Shown here one piece after another: positions 1-7,988 of a stretch of 64,000 nucleotides of DNA. The notes below the pieces were generated by a model that worked only from the letters and a program-made list of their open reading frames with translations, was not told the origin of the DNA and made no database searches. The DNA is from Zoogloea sp. (GTDB lineage: Bacteria; Pseudomonadota; Gammaproteobacteria; Burkholderiales; Rhodocyclaceae), in NCBI RefSeq assembly GCF_028689785.1, contig NZ_JAQVCN010000024.1, positions 1 to 64,000 of the forward strand, written 5' to 3'. The translations under genes were made by a program, and so were the position numbers. Positions within the stretch are counted from its first letter, which is position 1; each line of letters opens with the position of its first letter.

Positions 1-110
1 TGAATCTCCTACGGCTCAATTCGACGGTCAAGGCCGGAATAAAGAACAAGCGCCTGCTCGCCTCCGCTTCCGATGAGTTCCGGGCGGAGGTGCTCGGGTT
101 TATGACGTAA
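1..110 (+). CDS. C-terminal end of an unidentified protein (cut by window edge)
   Basis: An open frame enters from the left edge (first full codon at base 3) and ends at TAA 108-110. The visible 35 residues are basic and finish with LASASDEFRAEVLGFMT. The frame reads like real coding sequence, with balanced composition and no internal stops. It converges on brxL. By position at the far side of a defence island it could be the tail of a transposase or another mobile-element gene, but I do not recognise the family and the fragment is too short to say. Confidence 0.4.
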   Translation, partial: NLLRLNSTVKAGIKNKRLLASASDEFRAEVLGFMT

Positions 111-593
111 CGGTGCGATTGCCCTGGGACGCCCAACACGAATATCAACATCGCGCTTACTCCGTGAAGCCGGTGCTTTGCAAAAGCAAGCTGCACTCCT
201 GCCACTGGCACATGCCGAAGCAAAACGCCACGCTGAAAGCGAGGAGGCGTACTTGCGCCGACGGATCAAATGGGCTCTATGTGCTTATTCATCTCGTCAT
301 ACGCCTATCTCAATGAATCAACTGCGCCGTGTAGCCGCGCTACGCTCACACCACCTCCTTCGGTACAAGGAATACATCACAGAATTGGCACAGGAGCTAT
401 GTTTGACGATAGATGCACGCTGCGCCTTCTCCCCACATCACCGGCAATCCAAAGGCATAGATGCCTGACTCTAGATCAATTAGCTGGCACAGACACTCGG
501 GTGCAGTACGCCAATCCCATTACACACGATTCCCCGCCCTGTATTCTTGCATGCAAAACCACTGACGACGCTGGCGGTGTAGTTCCTTTGGGG
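111..593. other. Intergenic region, no supported gene
   Basis: This stretch of 483 bases lies between the partial gene at the left edge and the 3' end of brxL. Several short overlapping frames exist on both strands, but none has a convincing ribosome-binding site, a recognisable motif or coding-like composition. Base composition is lower in GC than the core genome. No strong hairpin-plus-T-run terminator for the BREX operon could be picked out. It may hold decayed mobile DNA. Confidence 0.5.
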
Positions 594-2642
594 TCACTCG
601 GCCATGGCCTTCAACAGCGCATCGCGGGCGTCGGAGTAGAACTGAATGTCGATCTTGGTCGCCATGTCGTCGGACAAGTCGACCAACTGGCGCCGACACG
701 CCACCGGCATCAGCAGTGACGTCGCGCCTTTCTCAACGGCGATCTCGGCAATCGTGACGGCGTTGTGGATGAGTTCAATCGACCCACCGAGGTTGATCTC
801 GCCGACGATGATCAAGCCGCCACGTACGCTTCGCTTCAACAGCGACGTGCAAAGGGCCACCAAAGAGGCCACACCAAGCTTGGCACCAGACTTCGCCGCG
901 TCAAACGCCCGAAGCTGCACCGTGAACTCATGCTGCCGAGGATCTTTATCGCCAACCAACTGCAGCGACCTGGCGTACAAGTTCTGCTCGGCAAAGCCAA
1001 TGCTCTCGCGGAACGCGGGAGGAATGGGTTTGTTGAGCACCTTCAAGCCTGACCCGGGGCCTTCATTGACCTCGATGCGGTAGAGGCCCGAGTTTTCGTC
1101 GCCGCCGCCAGGGCTGATGGTCCACACCTGACCTGGCTCCAGCGGGTCGCCGCCAATGCTGTTGTCGCTTTGCAGCTCAGGCGTCGAGACAAACTTCTCC
1201 ACGCCATCGGCACCCATGATGTAGCTGAAGTGGGTGTTCCGAAACTCTGCGGCACCGACTCGTTTTTGTTGCTCTTTGACTCGGCGCCGCACCTCCATGG
1301 CGATGCGAACGGCCCATTCCAGGTCTTCGTCCGGAACCGGGGTATCTGAGTTCGGGTACAGCAGCTTGAGCAAGCCGCTGACTGTCTTGTTGACCGCATT
1401 CGTGTCTCGGCCAGACAGGGCGCCGCCAAAGAAGACGCGGTTCTGCAATTCGCTCACGCGGCTCTGATTCCGAAGTTGGCTCCAGCACTCGGATAGGAAG
1501 TCGCTGACCAGGCCGAAGTGGTTGGTGACCAAGTCCTTGTTGATCTTGGGCACATCCCAACCCGGCAGAAATGCGTGGATGCGGTCCATGAAAGCGGTGT
1601 CGTCGCGCATCTCTGGCGGCATGGGGCCAAACAAATGCCCCACACGCTGCTGGTGTTCCACATCGACATCGAAGTTGCCGACCAAGACGATGCTGCCGTC
1701 CGCGCGGATGCTCTCCTTGCCACGGCTGAACTCGCCGGACTCCATGTAACCCTTCATGATGTTTACGCCGTCCTTCTGGTCGAAGGAGATGCCTGACACC
1801 TCATCGAAGCAGACCACGTCGTACTGGCACACCAAACCCCGGCGGCCCTTGGCTGTGTTCTCCACGAACATCTTGGCCACAGTGGCCTTGCCACCTGAAA
1901 TCAGGTGGGCGTAGGGCGAAACCTGCTGGAACAGGTGGCTCTTGCCTGTGCCGCGCGGACCGAGCTCCACCAGGTTGTAGTTGCGCTCCACAAACGGCAC
2001 CATGCGTAGGAGAAGGGCATTTCGCTGGCGGTCGCTGAGCTCGCTAGCCTCAATGCCGATGGAGCGCAGTAGAAAGCGCTTCCATTCTTCGGAGGTGAAC
2101 GCCTCGCGGGCCTTGGCCAGGGTGTCCAACACGTCGCGCTTGGACAGCTGAATTTCTCGCAGCGACGTGATACCAAACGGACGCCCCTTGACCTCCTGAG
2201 CGATGGCCACATCAAACGTCACCCCCAGCTCGGCATAGAAGCCACCGGTCAACATACGTTCGTGTTGGTTGACCAGCTCGCTGCTGATCCGCACATCCGT
2301 CAGCCGCAGGCTCGGCAGGCTGGCCACGTACTCGCCCTTGTTGTCCACGCGCGCCGTCACGAGGTCGATGATCTTCACCTCGCCGGTTTCCAGCGCTTTG
2401 GCCTTGAAAAGCTCTTCCTCGCCGGCCCGCACCGTGCGGGACTTGAGTTGGCGTTGAACAATCTCCAGACCCTCGTCGATCTCCTCCTGATCGGTGCTTG
2501 CGCAATAGCGCCCAAGCATGAACTCGACAACGTAGGTGGGTACCGGAAATTGCCGACTGAAGGTACGGACCAAGTCTTTCCGGACCAAATACCCGTCCAG
2601 CACCGAGGCGGCTTTTTTGTCGATCTGATCCAATTCAATCAT
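594..2642 (-). CDS. brxL: BrxL, BREX Lon-like AAA+ protein
   Basis: This is the last gene of the BREX operon (682 aa). BrxL couples an AAA+ motor to a C-terminal Lon-like domain. Published work on related proteins describes a DNA-associated oligomer needed for phage restriction but not for host methylation. Visible here are a Walker A motif GPRGTGKS (about residues 228-235), a Walker B region VVCFDEVSG (about 277-285), a sensor-like asparagine in VLVGNFD, and a C-terminal Lon-fold region with SGAKLGVASLVAL and GEINLGGSIELI. The length is normal for type 1 BREX BrxL. The start lies 3 nt after the pglZ stop, and a GGAGGAGG ribosome-binding site sits inside the end of pglZ, so the two genes are co-expressed. 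Having brxL and no brxHI or brxHII supports type 1 BREX. Confidence 0.95.
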   Translation of the reverse strand: MIELDQIDKKAASVLDGYLVRKDLVRTFSRQFPVPTYVVEFMLGRYCASTDQEEIDEGLEIVQRQLKSRTVRAGEEELFKAKALETGEVKIIDLVTARVDNKGEYVASLPSLRLTDVRISSELVNQHERMLTGGFYAELGVTFDVAIAQEVKGRPFGITSLREIQLSKRDVLDTLAKAREAFTSEEWKRFLLRSIGIEASELSDRQRNALLLRMVPFVERNYNLVELGPRGTGKSHLFQQVSPYAHLISGGKATVAKMFVENTAKGRRGLVCQYDVVCFDEVSGISFDQKDGVNIMKGYMESGEFSRGKESIRADGSIVLVGNFDVDVEHQQRVGHLFGPMPPEMRDDTAFMDRIHAFLPGWDVPKINKDLVTNHFGLVSDFLSECWSQLRNQSRVSELQNRVFFGGALSGRDTNAVNKTVSGLLKLLYPNSDTPVPDEDLEWAVRIAMEVRRRVKEQQKRVGAAEFRNTHFSYIMGADGVEKFVSTPELQSDNSIGGDPLEPGQVWTISPGGGDENSGLYRIEVNEGPGSGLKVLNKPIPPAFRESIGFAEQNLYARSLQLVGDKDPRQHEFTVQLRAFDAAKSGAKLGVASLVALCTSLLKRSVRGGLIIVGEINLGGSIELIHNAVTIAEIAVEKGATSLLMPVACRRQLVDLSDDMATKIDIQFYSDARDALLKAMAE

Positions 2643-2645
2643 TCA

Positions 2646-4994
2646 TCATCCTCCTCCGCCGATCACGGTGTTTGCCTCGGCCACCAGCTCGCCCGATGCG
2701 CTGAGCAGGACCAGAAACGCCGCGCGGCCTTGCAGTTCTTCGTTTTCAACCACCACCGATGCTGTGCCGTTATCCTTGAGCGGCTTCAGGCTCACGACCA
2801 CGCTGGACGCCGGATCGCCCGCCTGGGTGCGAATGTCCAGGGACAGATTCGCGTACTGGCCGTCCACACCCACCGTGCAGCGCAAGCCCTTCCAAGCGAT
2901 GTCGGTGACCTCGGCCACTTGCTTGCCTGATGTGCTTCCGGCCCAGGTCACCACAAGATCCAGGGTGAGGCACTCCTGAAGGCTCAGCCCACCATGGTTG
3001 TAGTCCACCGATTTGCCATAGCAGCTCACACCGTCGGCCAGTGCGAACTGTTGGTTTGGATTCCAGTACCAGGGGTACAAGCGCTCACTAGTCGCAGCGC
3101 CTGGCTTAATCGAGGCACAACGCCCCCATTTGTTGTCGGTGAGATCCTTGGACATCTGAATCGTGGGTAATTTGCCAGGCATGAGTAGCCAGCCATGGTC
3201 GGTCACCACCCTGACGCTGTTCCAACCGGCAGCCAACAAGGCGCCGATGCGCTCTGCAATTTCTGCGAGAAGCGGGTCGATGTGCTTGGCCAGCTTCCAG
3301 CCTCGCGCATGACCCTCGCTGTCGATGTCGCCAAATTCGCACCACGCGTTGCCCTGGCCGTCACCGTTTTCTGTGCGCTCCAACACCTTCCATTGGTTGT
3401 CGTTCAGCAGCTTCTTTAAGTGGTAGCCGCCCTTTAGCGACTGGCCGGTGGCAGCAACGCAAGGCTCGAAGTCATCGCAGTCGTCAGAGCCACTGATCTT
3501 GGTCCGCACAGGCGAAGCAGCCGCCTTACCGGTCGCGGTCACACTGGGCAGCGCAGCCCAATGCATGGTTTCTGCCACGTGACAGCCACGGGCCTCCAGA
3601 GTCATCGAGAGGCGGCGAGCCACGTCAAGTCGCAGACCATCCACAAATAGCGTGCATTGCCGATCAACCTTATAGCTGGCCGGAGTCTCCGCTACACCCC
3701 CTCCCGGATAGGTCGTTCCATAAACCAGCTTTTGCAGATAGCGCGCAGACTCTTCCAGCCAGGGTAGATAGATGGCCCGCGTCGCCATCGTCACAGCGTC
3801 AACGTCCGACGCCCTACTAACGCACGCTAGTGCCGACAGCACCGCATCGTCGGCGCGCCAGCCCTGCGTGGCGTAGGCCACCTGCAAATCCGCAACCGCC
3901 CCCGCTGTCAGCGCCGTTCTGGTCACTTCTGCCATCACCGCCAGATGCTTGATCGCCATGGCCAGTGGCGACTCGCCAAGTTCCGTCCAAACAAACTCTC
4001 GGCGTGGCGCATGGGTCTTTTCGAGATCCAGGAGCCGCGTTCTCGCGTCATGCGCAGGCAAGTGATTCAACGCCAGCAAATCATTCTGGAGCGACTGCTC
4101 TTGCTCCGCGTTCCATTGCGGCCAACCGCCAAGCTTTTCTGCCGGCGTATCGAAGATGCCCAGGTCGGGCGGCTTGCACTGGCGGATTCGGTTCGGGAGG
4201 TTGGGGTAACGCTTCGGTGCTTCGCTGTATCGCTCCCACACCGAATGCCAGGGGCCTTCGCGCATCGCCAGCTTGCTGGCACCGGCCAGGACGCCATCGG
4301 CCTGAGGGTTGAACGCTAGCTGTGACTTGCAGACCTCCACAAGGGCCTTCCACTCGTTGGCGCCGCGCGTGGTCTGGAATGTGTCGCCCAGATCCAGCCA
4401 CTGCAGCAGGTCGCGCACCGGGTCGCCACCGGTCAACAAGGTGTTGAAGTAATCCTTGTCTAGCCGCTTGCCCTTCAACAGCTCAAGCTCTTCATCCAGC
4501 AGCCGGTACAGCGCCAGTTGCATGGCGTTCTTGGCCTCGTTGTCCTGGGCCACATCCAGACCCATGCCGCCTTGGTCCGACTTCAGGAAGGCCATGATGG
4601 TCCAGTCCTTGGCGTTCGCCTGTGACCAGATCACGCCCCGGTACTGCAGTTCAGCCAAGGGCTTCAAGAGGTCCGGACAGTCTTCGATCGCCCGCAAGTC
4701 CTGGCGGCTCACGCCGGGCAGGTAGAAAACTGGCACTCGGTCGGCAGGCAGGGTGACATCCGGCGCTTTGCCTGCGAGCACGCAGCGCAGCCAGATGGCG
4801 GGGCCGACGCGGCTCTCTGGCGCGTAGTCGCCCAGCACCAGCAGTTCAGCCAACTCGCTCTGCAGGCGCGGGATCACCGCCTCCCACTGGCGGTCCTTGT
4901 CGGGCCACAAGATGCACGAGGGCGCGATTTGAACCTCGGGGTTGAAGATAGCCGAGTCGCGCAGGGTTTTGATCAGGCACTCGATGATTCTCAT
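2646..4994 (-). CDS. pglZ: PglZ, BREX alkaline-phosphatase-fold protein (type B-like)
   Basis: PglZ (782 aa) is a core BREX component with an alkaline-phosphatase-like fold. Its exact substrate in defence is not settled. The central and C-terminal parts show family hallmarks: FVDGLRLDVARRL, a nucleophile-region threonine in LPSVTATGK, the metal-ligand block VVTDHGWLLMPGKLP, and the late histidine motif YNHGGLSLQEC. The VTDHGWLL form fits what I recall of PglZ type B of BREX-1. I chose the ATG at 4994 because it overlaps the HNH stop as ATGA. A longer frame reaches 5111 but runs through the HNH gene and has no better start. It is directly followed by brxL. Its close coupling to the nested HNH gene means the accessory block was fitted in without breaking pglZ translation. 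Confidence 0.93.
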   Translation of the reverse strand: MRIIECLIKTLRDSAIFNPEVQIAPSCILWPDKDRQWEAVIPRLQSELAELLVLGDYAPESRVGPAIWLRCVLAGKAPDVTLPADRVPVFYLPGVSRQDLRAIEDCPDLLKPLAELQYRGVIWSQANAKDWTIMAFLKSDQGGMGLDVAQDNEAKNAMQLALYRLLDEELELLKGKRLDKDYFNTLLTGGDPVRDLLQWLDLGDTFQTTRGANEWKALVEVCKSQLAFNPQADGVLAGASKLAMREGPWHSVWERYSEAPKRYPNLPNRIRQCKPPDLGIFDTPAEKLGGWPQWNAEQEQSLQNDLLALNHLPAHDARTRLLDLEKTHAPRREFVWTELGESPLAMAIKHLAVMAEVTRTALTAGAVADLQVAYATQGWRADDAVLSALACVSRASDVDAVTMATRAIYLPWLEESARYLQKLVYGTTYPGGGVAETPASYKVDRQCTLFVDGLRLDVARRLSMTLEARGCHVAETMHWAALPSVTATGKAAASPVRTKISGSDDCDDFEPCVAATGQSLKGGYHLKKLLNDNQWKVLERTENGDGQGNAWCEFGDIDSEGHARGWKLAKHIDPLLAEIAERIGALLAAGWNSVRVVTDHGWLLMPGKLPTIQMSKDLTDNKWGRCASIKPGAATSERLYPWYWNPNQQFALADGVSCYGKSVDYNHGGLSLQECLTLDLVVTWAGSTSGKQVAEVTDIAWKGLRCTVGVDGQYANLSLDIRTQAGDPASSVVVSLKPLKDNGTASVVVENEELQGRAAFLVLLSASGELVAEANTVIGGGG

Positions 4995-5590
4995 AACAGC
5001 CCCTGACGATTCGCTTCGTGCCAAACAAAAGGCGATTTCTTTCTTAGGTAGTCGGCTGGCAATCCGTGTTCGAGATAGTCTTGATACCAGCGCGCACGCA
5101 GCTCTCTGCATTGCGGATCGTCAAGCCCGAGCCGCCCAATGGTTTCTTCAACCAGTCGCATAGACACAGCATCTAAATCCGGATTCGGGTAGATGTGGCC
5201 AGTCGAAAGCTGCAAGCGGAACAGGTCAGGCGCGAGAAAAAACGGGTCCAGTACGTCGCTGTATTCACGTTTGCGACTGTTCATTGTTGAGCACGCCAAT
5301 CGGTAGTTGCTCCACTCATAGGCCAATCCCGCATGAGTGGATTTGGCAATAAAGTGATCCACGCTCCCACCACCCATCACACGCTCGAAAAAGACGCCCA
5401 GGTAGGCGCAAACCCCGCTATACGCTTGGTGCAGGTCTGTCAGACAGGCGCGCCAATAGGGCTCAATCTCCGCTTTGGGCGGCAAAGGTTGATTTAACGG
5501 AAACCCCTTTTTGTTGAGGTGGGCCAAGCCCTTCTGACGAACCTCGGCATCGAAAGCAGCGGGTTCCGGCTGAGCCGCCACCGGAATCAT
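4991..5590 (-). CDS. HNH-family nuclease, PtuB/McrA-like, lacking the usual zinc CxxC
   Basis: This is a 199-aa protein with one HNH (beta-beta-alpha-metal) core at about residues 60-107: CAYLGVFFER, then SVDHFIAKS (D78, H79), then YEWSNYRLACSTMNSRKREY (N95, N104). Family members pair this core with CxxC knuckles that bind structural zinc. Here the first is CAYL and the second CSTMN, so the zinc knuckles are absent while the catalytic D/H/N/N frame remains. I chose the ATG at 5590, which overlaps the stop of the upstream ATPase as ATGA. An AAA ATPase followed by an HNH protein is the layout of Septu (PtuA-PtuB) and related ATPase-nuclease defence pairs. The function as a DNA or RNA nuclease is inferred from family and position. 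Confidence 0.8.
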   Translation of the reverse strand: MIPVAAQPEPAAFDAEVRQKGLAHLNKKGFPLNQPLPPKAEIEPYWRACLTDLHQAYSGVCAYLGVFFERVMGGGSVDHFIAKSTHAGLAYEWSNYRLACSTMNSRKREYSDVLDPFFLAPDLFRLQLSTGHIYPNPDLDAVSMRLVEETIGRLGLDDPQCRELRARWYQDYLEHGLPADYLRKKSPFVWHEANRQGLL

Positions 5591-6882
5591 CGCAGCCACC
5601 CTTGCTTTTCGCCCACGTAGCGCCAACGAATCCAGAAGGGGTCGGTGTCTCCCAGCAGGCCACGCAACTTTGCATCCAGCGCTTTCGCTTTGGTGTGGTC
5701 GATCTCTTGCTCGGAGAGAATCTCAGCAGCCTCCTGCAACACCAGCTCTGACTCCAGAGAGCGGGCGCTGCCAAGGTCAAAGGCTTCACTCATCAACCAG
5801 CGAGAAGCATCACCCAGCCGAACAAAGGGCCGTTTCTTGAACTCCACGGTCGGCTGTTGACCGCTTTGAGCTGCAACCAAATCAAGATCAAACCAGGCAT
5901 CCATGGCCTCATCAAAGCGCGGCTCAACAGATGCCATCACCAGTGGGGAGTGGGTCACGGCAAGCAGTTGAACCTCTGCGCCAGCGATCAAGGACTGCGT
6001 CACGTTCAAGAGCGCAGGGATGATTCGGCGCTGCCACTTGGGATGCAGGTGTGACTCCACCTCATCGATCAAAAAGACGACCTGGTTGGTCGTCGGCTCT
6101 GAGAGCAACTTGGCCGCCTTCTGGTGTTCTTCCCAACACCAAACCAAGAAATAAGCCAGGGCAATCACGCGACGCATGCCGGACGACGCATGCACCACCG
6201 CTACATCCTTGCCATAGGGCATGCGGACGGTTGGCATGTCGCGTACGTCGTCCAGGCTGATCCGCGTCAGCTCTCCCGGCGATAGCTTCTCCGCGGTGTC
6301 AGGAGACAAGACATCAAGCACAGCACACAGGTTTTTGAATGCGGTGCCGTTCTCCTTCTGCCAACTCGCCCAATCCCGGATCAACCCATTGCAAAGCCAA
6401 TTGCCTTCCGTACCTGGCAAGCCATCCCAAACCTCTGTCGGGCTGAAAACATAGGCAGACGGACGATCCTGAACGTCCACTCCCCCTTGCGTGCGCCAGT
6501 AATTGCGAGCCGGGTCCCAAACGGCAAAGCCGCCATCTGCCATGGCATAAATGACCAGGCCGGGGTTTGCCGGACGGCCCTGCTGGCCCGTCCAAGCTTC
6601 GTCGCGTCGGGCGTAGCTGCTGACATATTCAACAGACCGTGATTTGCCGGTGAATGAGAAGTCAATCTTGGCGTCCCCATCTCCTCGGGGGAGCGCCTTC
6701 TTCCCCGAAGTCAGTTTGGGGTTGACCTCGGCAGGCCACTTTCTGGTCATGGACCACCAGGCGATATCCAGCAAAAAGCTTTTGCCCAGCCCGTTGTCGC
6801 CCGTGATCAGGTTCAGGCGCTTTCCAAACTCCAACTCGGTGTCGGCTGGGCCAAGGTTTGTCAGTTTCAAGTGCTTCAGCAT
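5587..6882 (-). CDS. AAA15/OLD-like ATPase, PtuA-type partner of the HNH nuclease
   Basis: This is a single-domain ABC/SMC-type ATPase (431 aa). It begins MLKHLKLTNLGP, and Walker A is GDNGLGKS (residues 28-35). An ABC-signature-like SSGMRRVIALAY precedes Walker B VVFLIDEVESHLHP, which is followed by the H-loop VTHSP. This order is typical of AAA15/AAA21 proteins found in Septu, Gabija-like, retron-associated and other defence pairs. There is no Toprim domain, so it is not a full OLD nuclease. The ATG at 6882 has an AGGGG-type ribosome-binding site. A longer in-frame start at 7029 would run across the preceding remnant ORF and the DUF932 stop and looks non-coding. It is coupled upstream to the 47-codon remnant and downstream to the HNH gene. 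It probably senses infection and licenses the nuclease (inference). Confidence 0.85.
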   Translation of the reverse strand: MLKHLKLTNLGPADTELEFGKRLNLITGDNGLGKSFLLDIAWWSMTRKWPAEVNPKLTSGKKALPRGDGDAKIDFSFTGKSRSVEYVSSYARRDEAWTGQQGRPANPGLVIYAMADGGFAVWDPARNYWRTQGGVDVQDRPSAYVFSPTEVWDGLPGTEGNWLCNGLIRDWASWQKENGTAFKNLCAVLDVLSPDTAEKLSPGELTRISLDDVRDMPTVRMPYGKDVAVVHASSGMRRVIALAYFLVWCWEEHQKAAKLLSEPTTNQVVFLIDEVESHLHPKWQRRIIPALLNVTQSLIAGAEVQLLAVTHSPLVMASVEPRFDEAMDAWFDLDLVAAQSGQQPTVEFKKRPFVRLGDASRWLMSEAFDLGSARSLESELVLQEAAEILSEQEIDHTKAKALDAKLRGLLGDTDPFWIRWRYVGEKQGWLR

Positions 6883-7019
6883 GGCTTTTCCCCTGTCAGG
6901 GCAAATAGTCTCATTACTTGGTCCACCAGCTTGATCGAACCGAGGAAGTACCCTGAGCCGTTCTCTCCGGCGCCATCGAAGAGCTGCGAGACCGGGTAGT
7001 TGTTGACCGACTTGATCAT
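6876..7019 (-). pseudogene. 47-codon remnant of a DUF262 (GmrSD-like) gene, still translationally coupled
   Basis: A short frame starts at ATG 7019, overlapping the DUF932 stop as ATGA, and ends at TGA 6876-6878 inside the start region of the ATPase gene. It encodes 47 residues. The first 15 (MIKSVNNYPVSQLFD) look like the N terminus of DUF262 proteins, and residues 21-29 (GSGYFLGSI) look like a later conserved DUF262 segment. The usual IPxYQR motif between them is missing. The simplest reading is an internal deletion joining two LFD-like sites, plus loss of the whole C-terminal part. What remains keeps the overlapping start and stop and so could still serve to couple translation of the ATPase. 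The DUF262 assignment comes from remembered motifs only. Confidence 0.5.
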
Positions 7020-7984
7020 AGGGACTCAATCACCTCCGCCGTTTGGCGGTAGTCGGCCAGGTAGCGGTCAAATGAGAAGTCGGGGTTCTTGATGGCCGAA
7101 ATGAAGTCGTCCATCCAACTGCCCGCCTTCTGCTGTAGGCCATGCATGCTGGCCTCCGGTGCTATCACGCCCGCGGGGCGCGACGCGTAGTCCGTCAGCA
7201 CGTTCAGCGCGGCATAGCCGTGCGGCCCCATCTCCGTGAAGTAAGCCTTGGTCAGGCTCTTAGCCTGGCCGCGCAAAGCCAGAAGGTCGTCTACGCGCCT
7301 TGGCTTTTCAACCACGTCTTTGGGCGCCCTGATGTCGAAGGCGCGGCACAGCAGGGCCAGCATCTCCTTCTCGGGCACGTGGTAGCGCTTGAGTTGGTGC
7401 AGCTTCTCGGTTAGGGCGGTTTCCAGCTTGCGGATGTCGCCGATGTTCTCGACGAAACGGTCCACTCGATCCATACCGCGCCGGGTGTGGGCGTAGCTAA
7501 ACTCGATGCTCTTGCTGCCAAAGATGATGCCGTTCAAACAGATCCAGCGGCAAAAGCCCAGCTCGAAGCGCAGCAGCCGGGTGCGGTTGTAGCTGTTGCT
7601 GATGCGCAGAAACGCCGTCCACTTGTCCCTCTCCCACGGCGAGAAGTCGGCGGTCTTGTGGATCAAGTCGATGTGGCAGAACGACCGGGTCTTAGGCATG
7701 GTGATGTTCAAGCACGCCATGTCGCCGATCTGCGTGGTGTGGAACACCTTCTTCATCACCTCGGCCGCCATGTCGTAGGCAGCCTTGTTCGTCACCAGCT
7801 CGTAGTCGTCGGTCACCACCGCAAAGGGGTTCTGTCGCTCCACATCCACCACCGCGAAGTGGCGCTTGAGCTGCTGATACTTCTCGAGGCCGTCTGCAGT
7901 GGGCATGAACAGGGGGAGCATCTCTACTGGGAAGAATGCCTCGGCAGGTTCTCTGGCCGTCCATGCTCGGGGGGCGGTCGTCAT
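7016..7984 (-). CDS. DUF932 (phage/plasmid-like TIGR03299-type) protein
   Basis: This is a 322-aa protein with the DUF932 core, seen in RISNSYNRTRLLRFELGF followed by CRWICLNGIIFG. Upstream is a conserved-looking block FAVVTDDYELVTNKAAYDMA. DUF932 proteins are common on phages, plasmids and islands, and their biochemical role is not established. The start lies 4 nt after the pglX stop, and the stop overlaps the next small ORF as ATGA. The gene is therefore the first of the extra block inserted between pglX and pglZ. No membrane segment or nuclease motif was seen. A role in DNA recognition or counter-defence avoidance would be speculation. Confidence 0.8.
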   Translation of the reverse strand: MTTAPRAWTAREPAEAFFPVEMLPLFMPTADGLEKYQQLKRHFAVVDVERQNPFAVVTDDYELVTNKAAYDMAAEVMKKVFHTTQIGDMACLNITMPKTRSFCHIDLIHKTADFSPWERDKWTAFLRISNSYNRTRLLRFELGFCRWICLNGIIFGSKSIEFSYAHTRRGMDRVDRFVENIGDIRKLETALTEKLHQLKRYHVPEKEMLALLCRAFDIRAPKDVVEKPRRVDDLLALRGQAKSLTKAYFTEMGPHGYAALNVLTDYASRPAGVIAPEASMHGLQQKAGSWMDDFISAIKNPDFSFDRYLADYRQTAEVIESL

Positions 7985-7988
7985 GGTC

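Noticed and set aside
178-719. Plus-strand frames of 96 and 149 codons near the left edge
   Set aside because: No ribosome-binding site, domain or plausible composition, and the longer one runs antisense into brxL.
6883-7029. Upstream extension of the ATPase gene to 7029
   Set aside because: The extra 49 residues (RWRRRERLRVLPRF and similar) look non-coding, overlap the DUF932 stop, and lie out of frame with the DUF262-like remnant that does look like protein.
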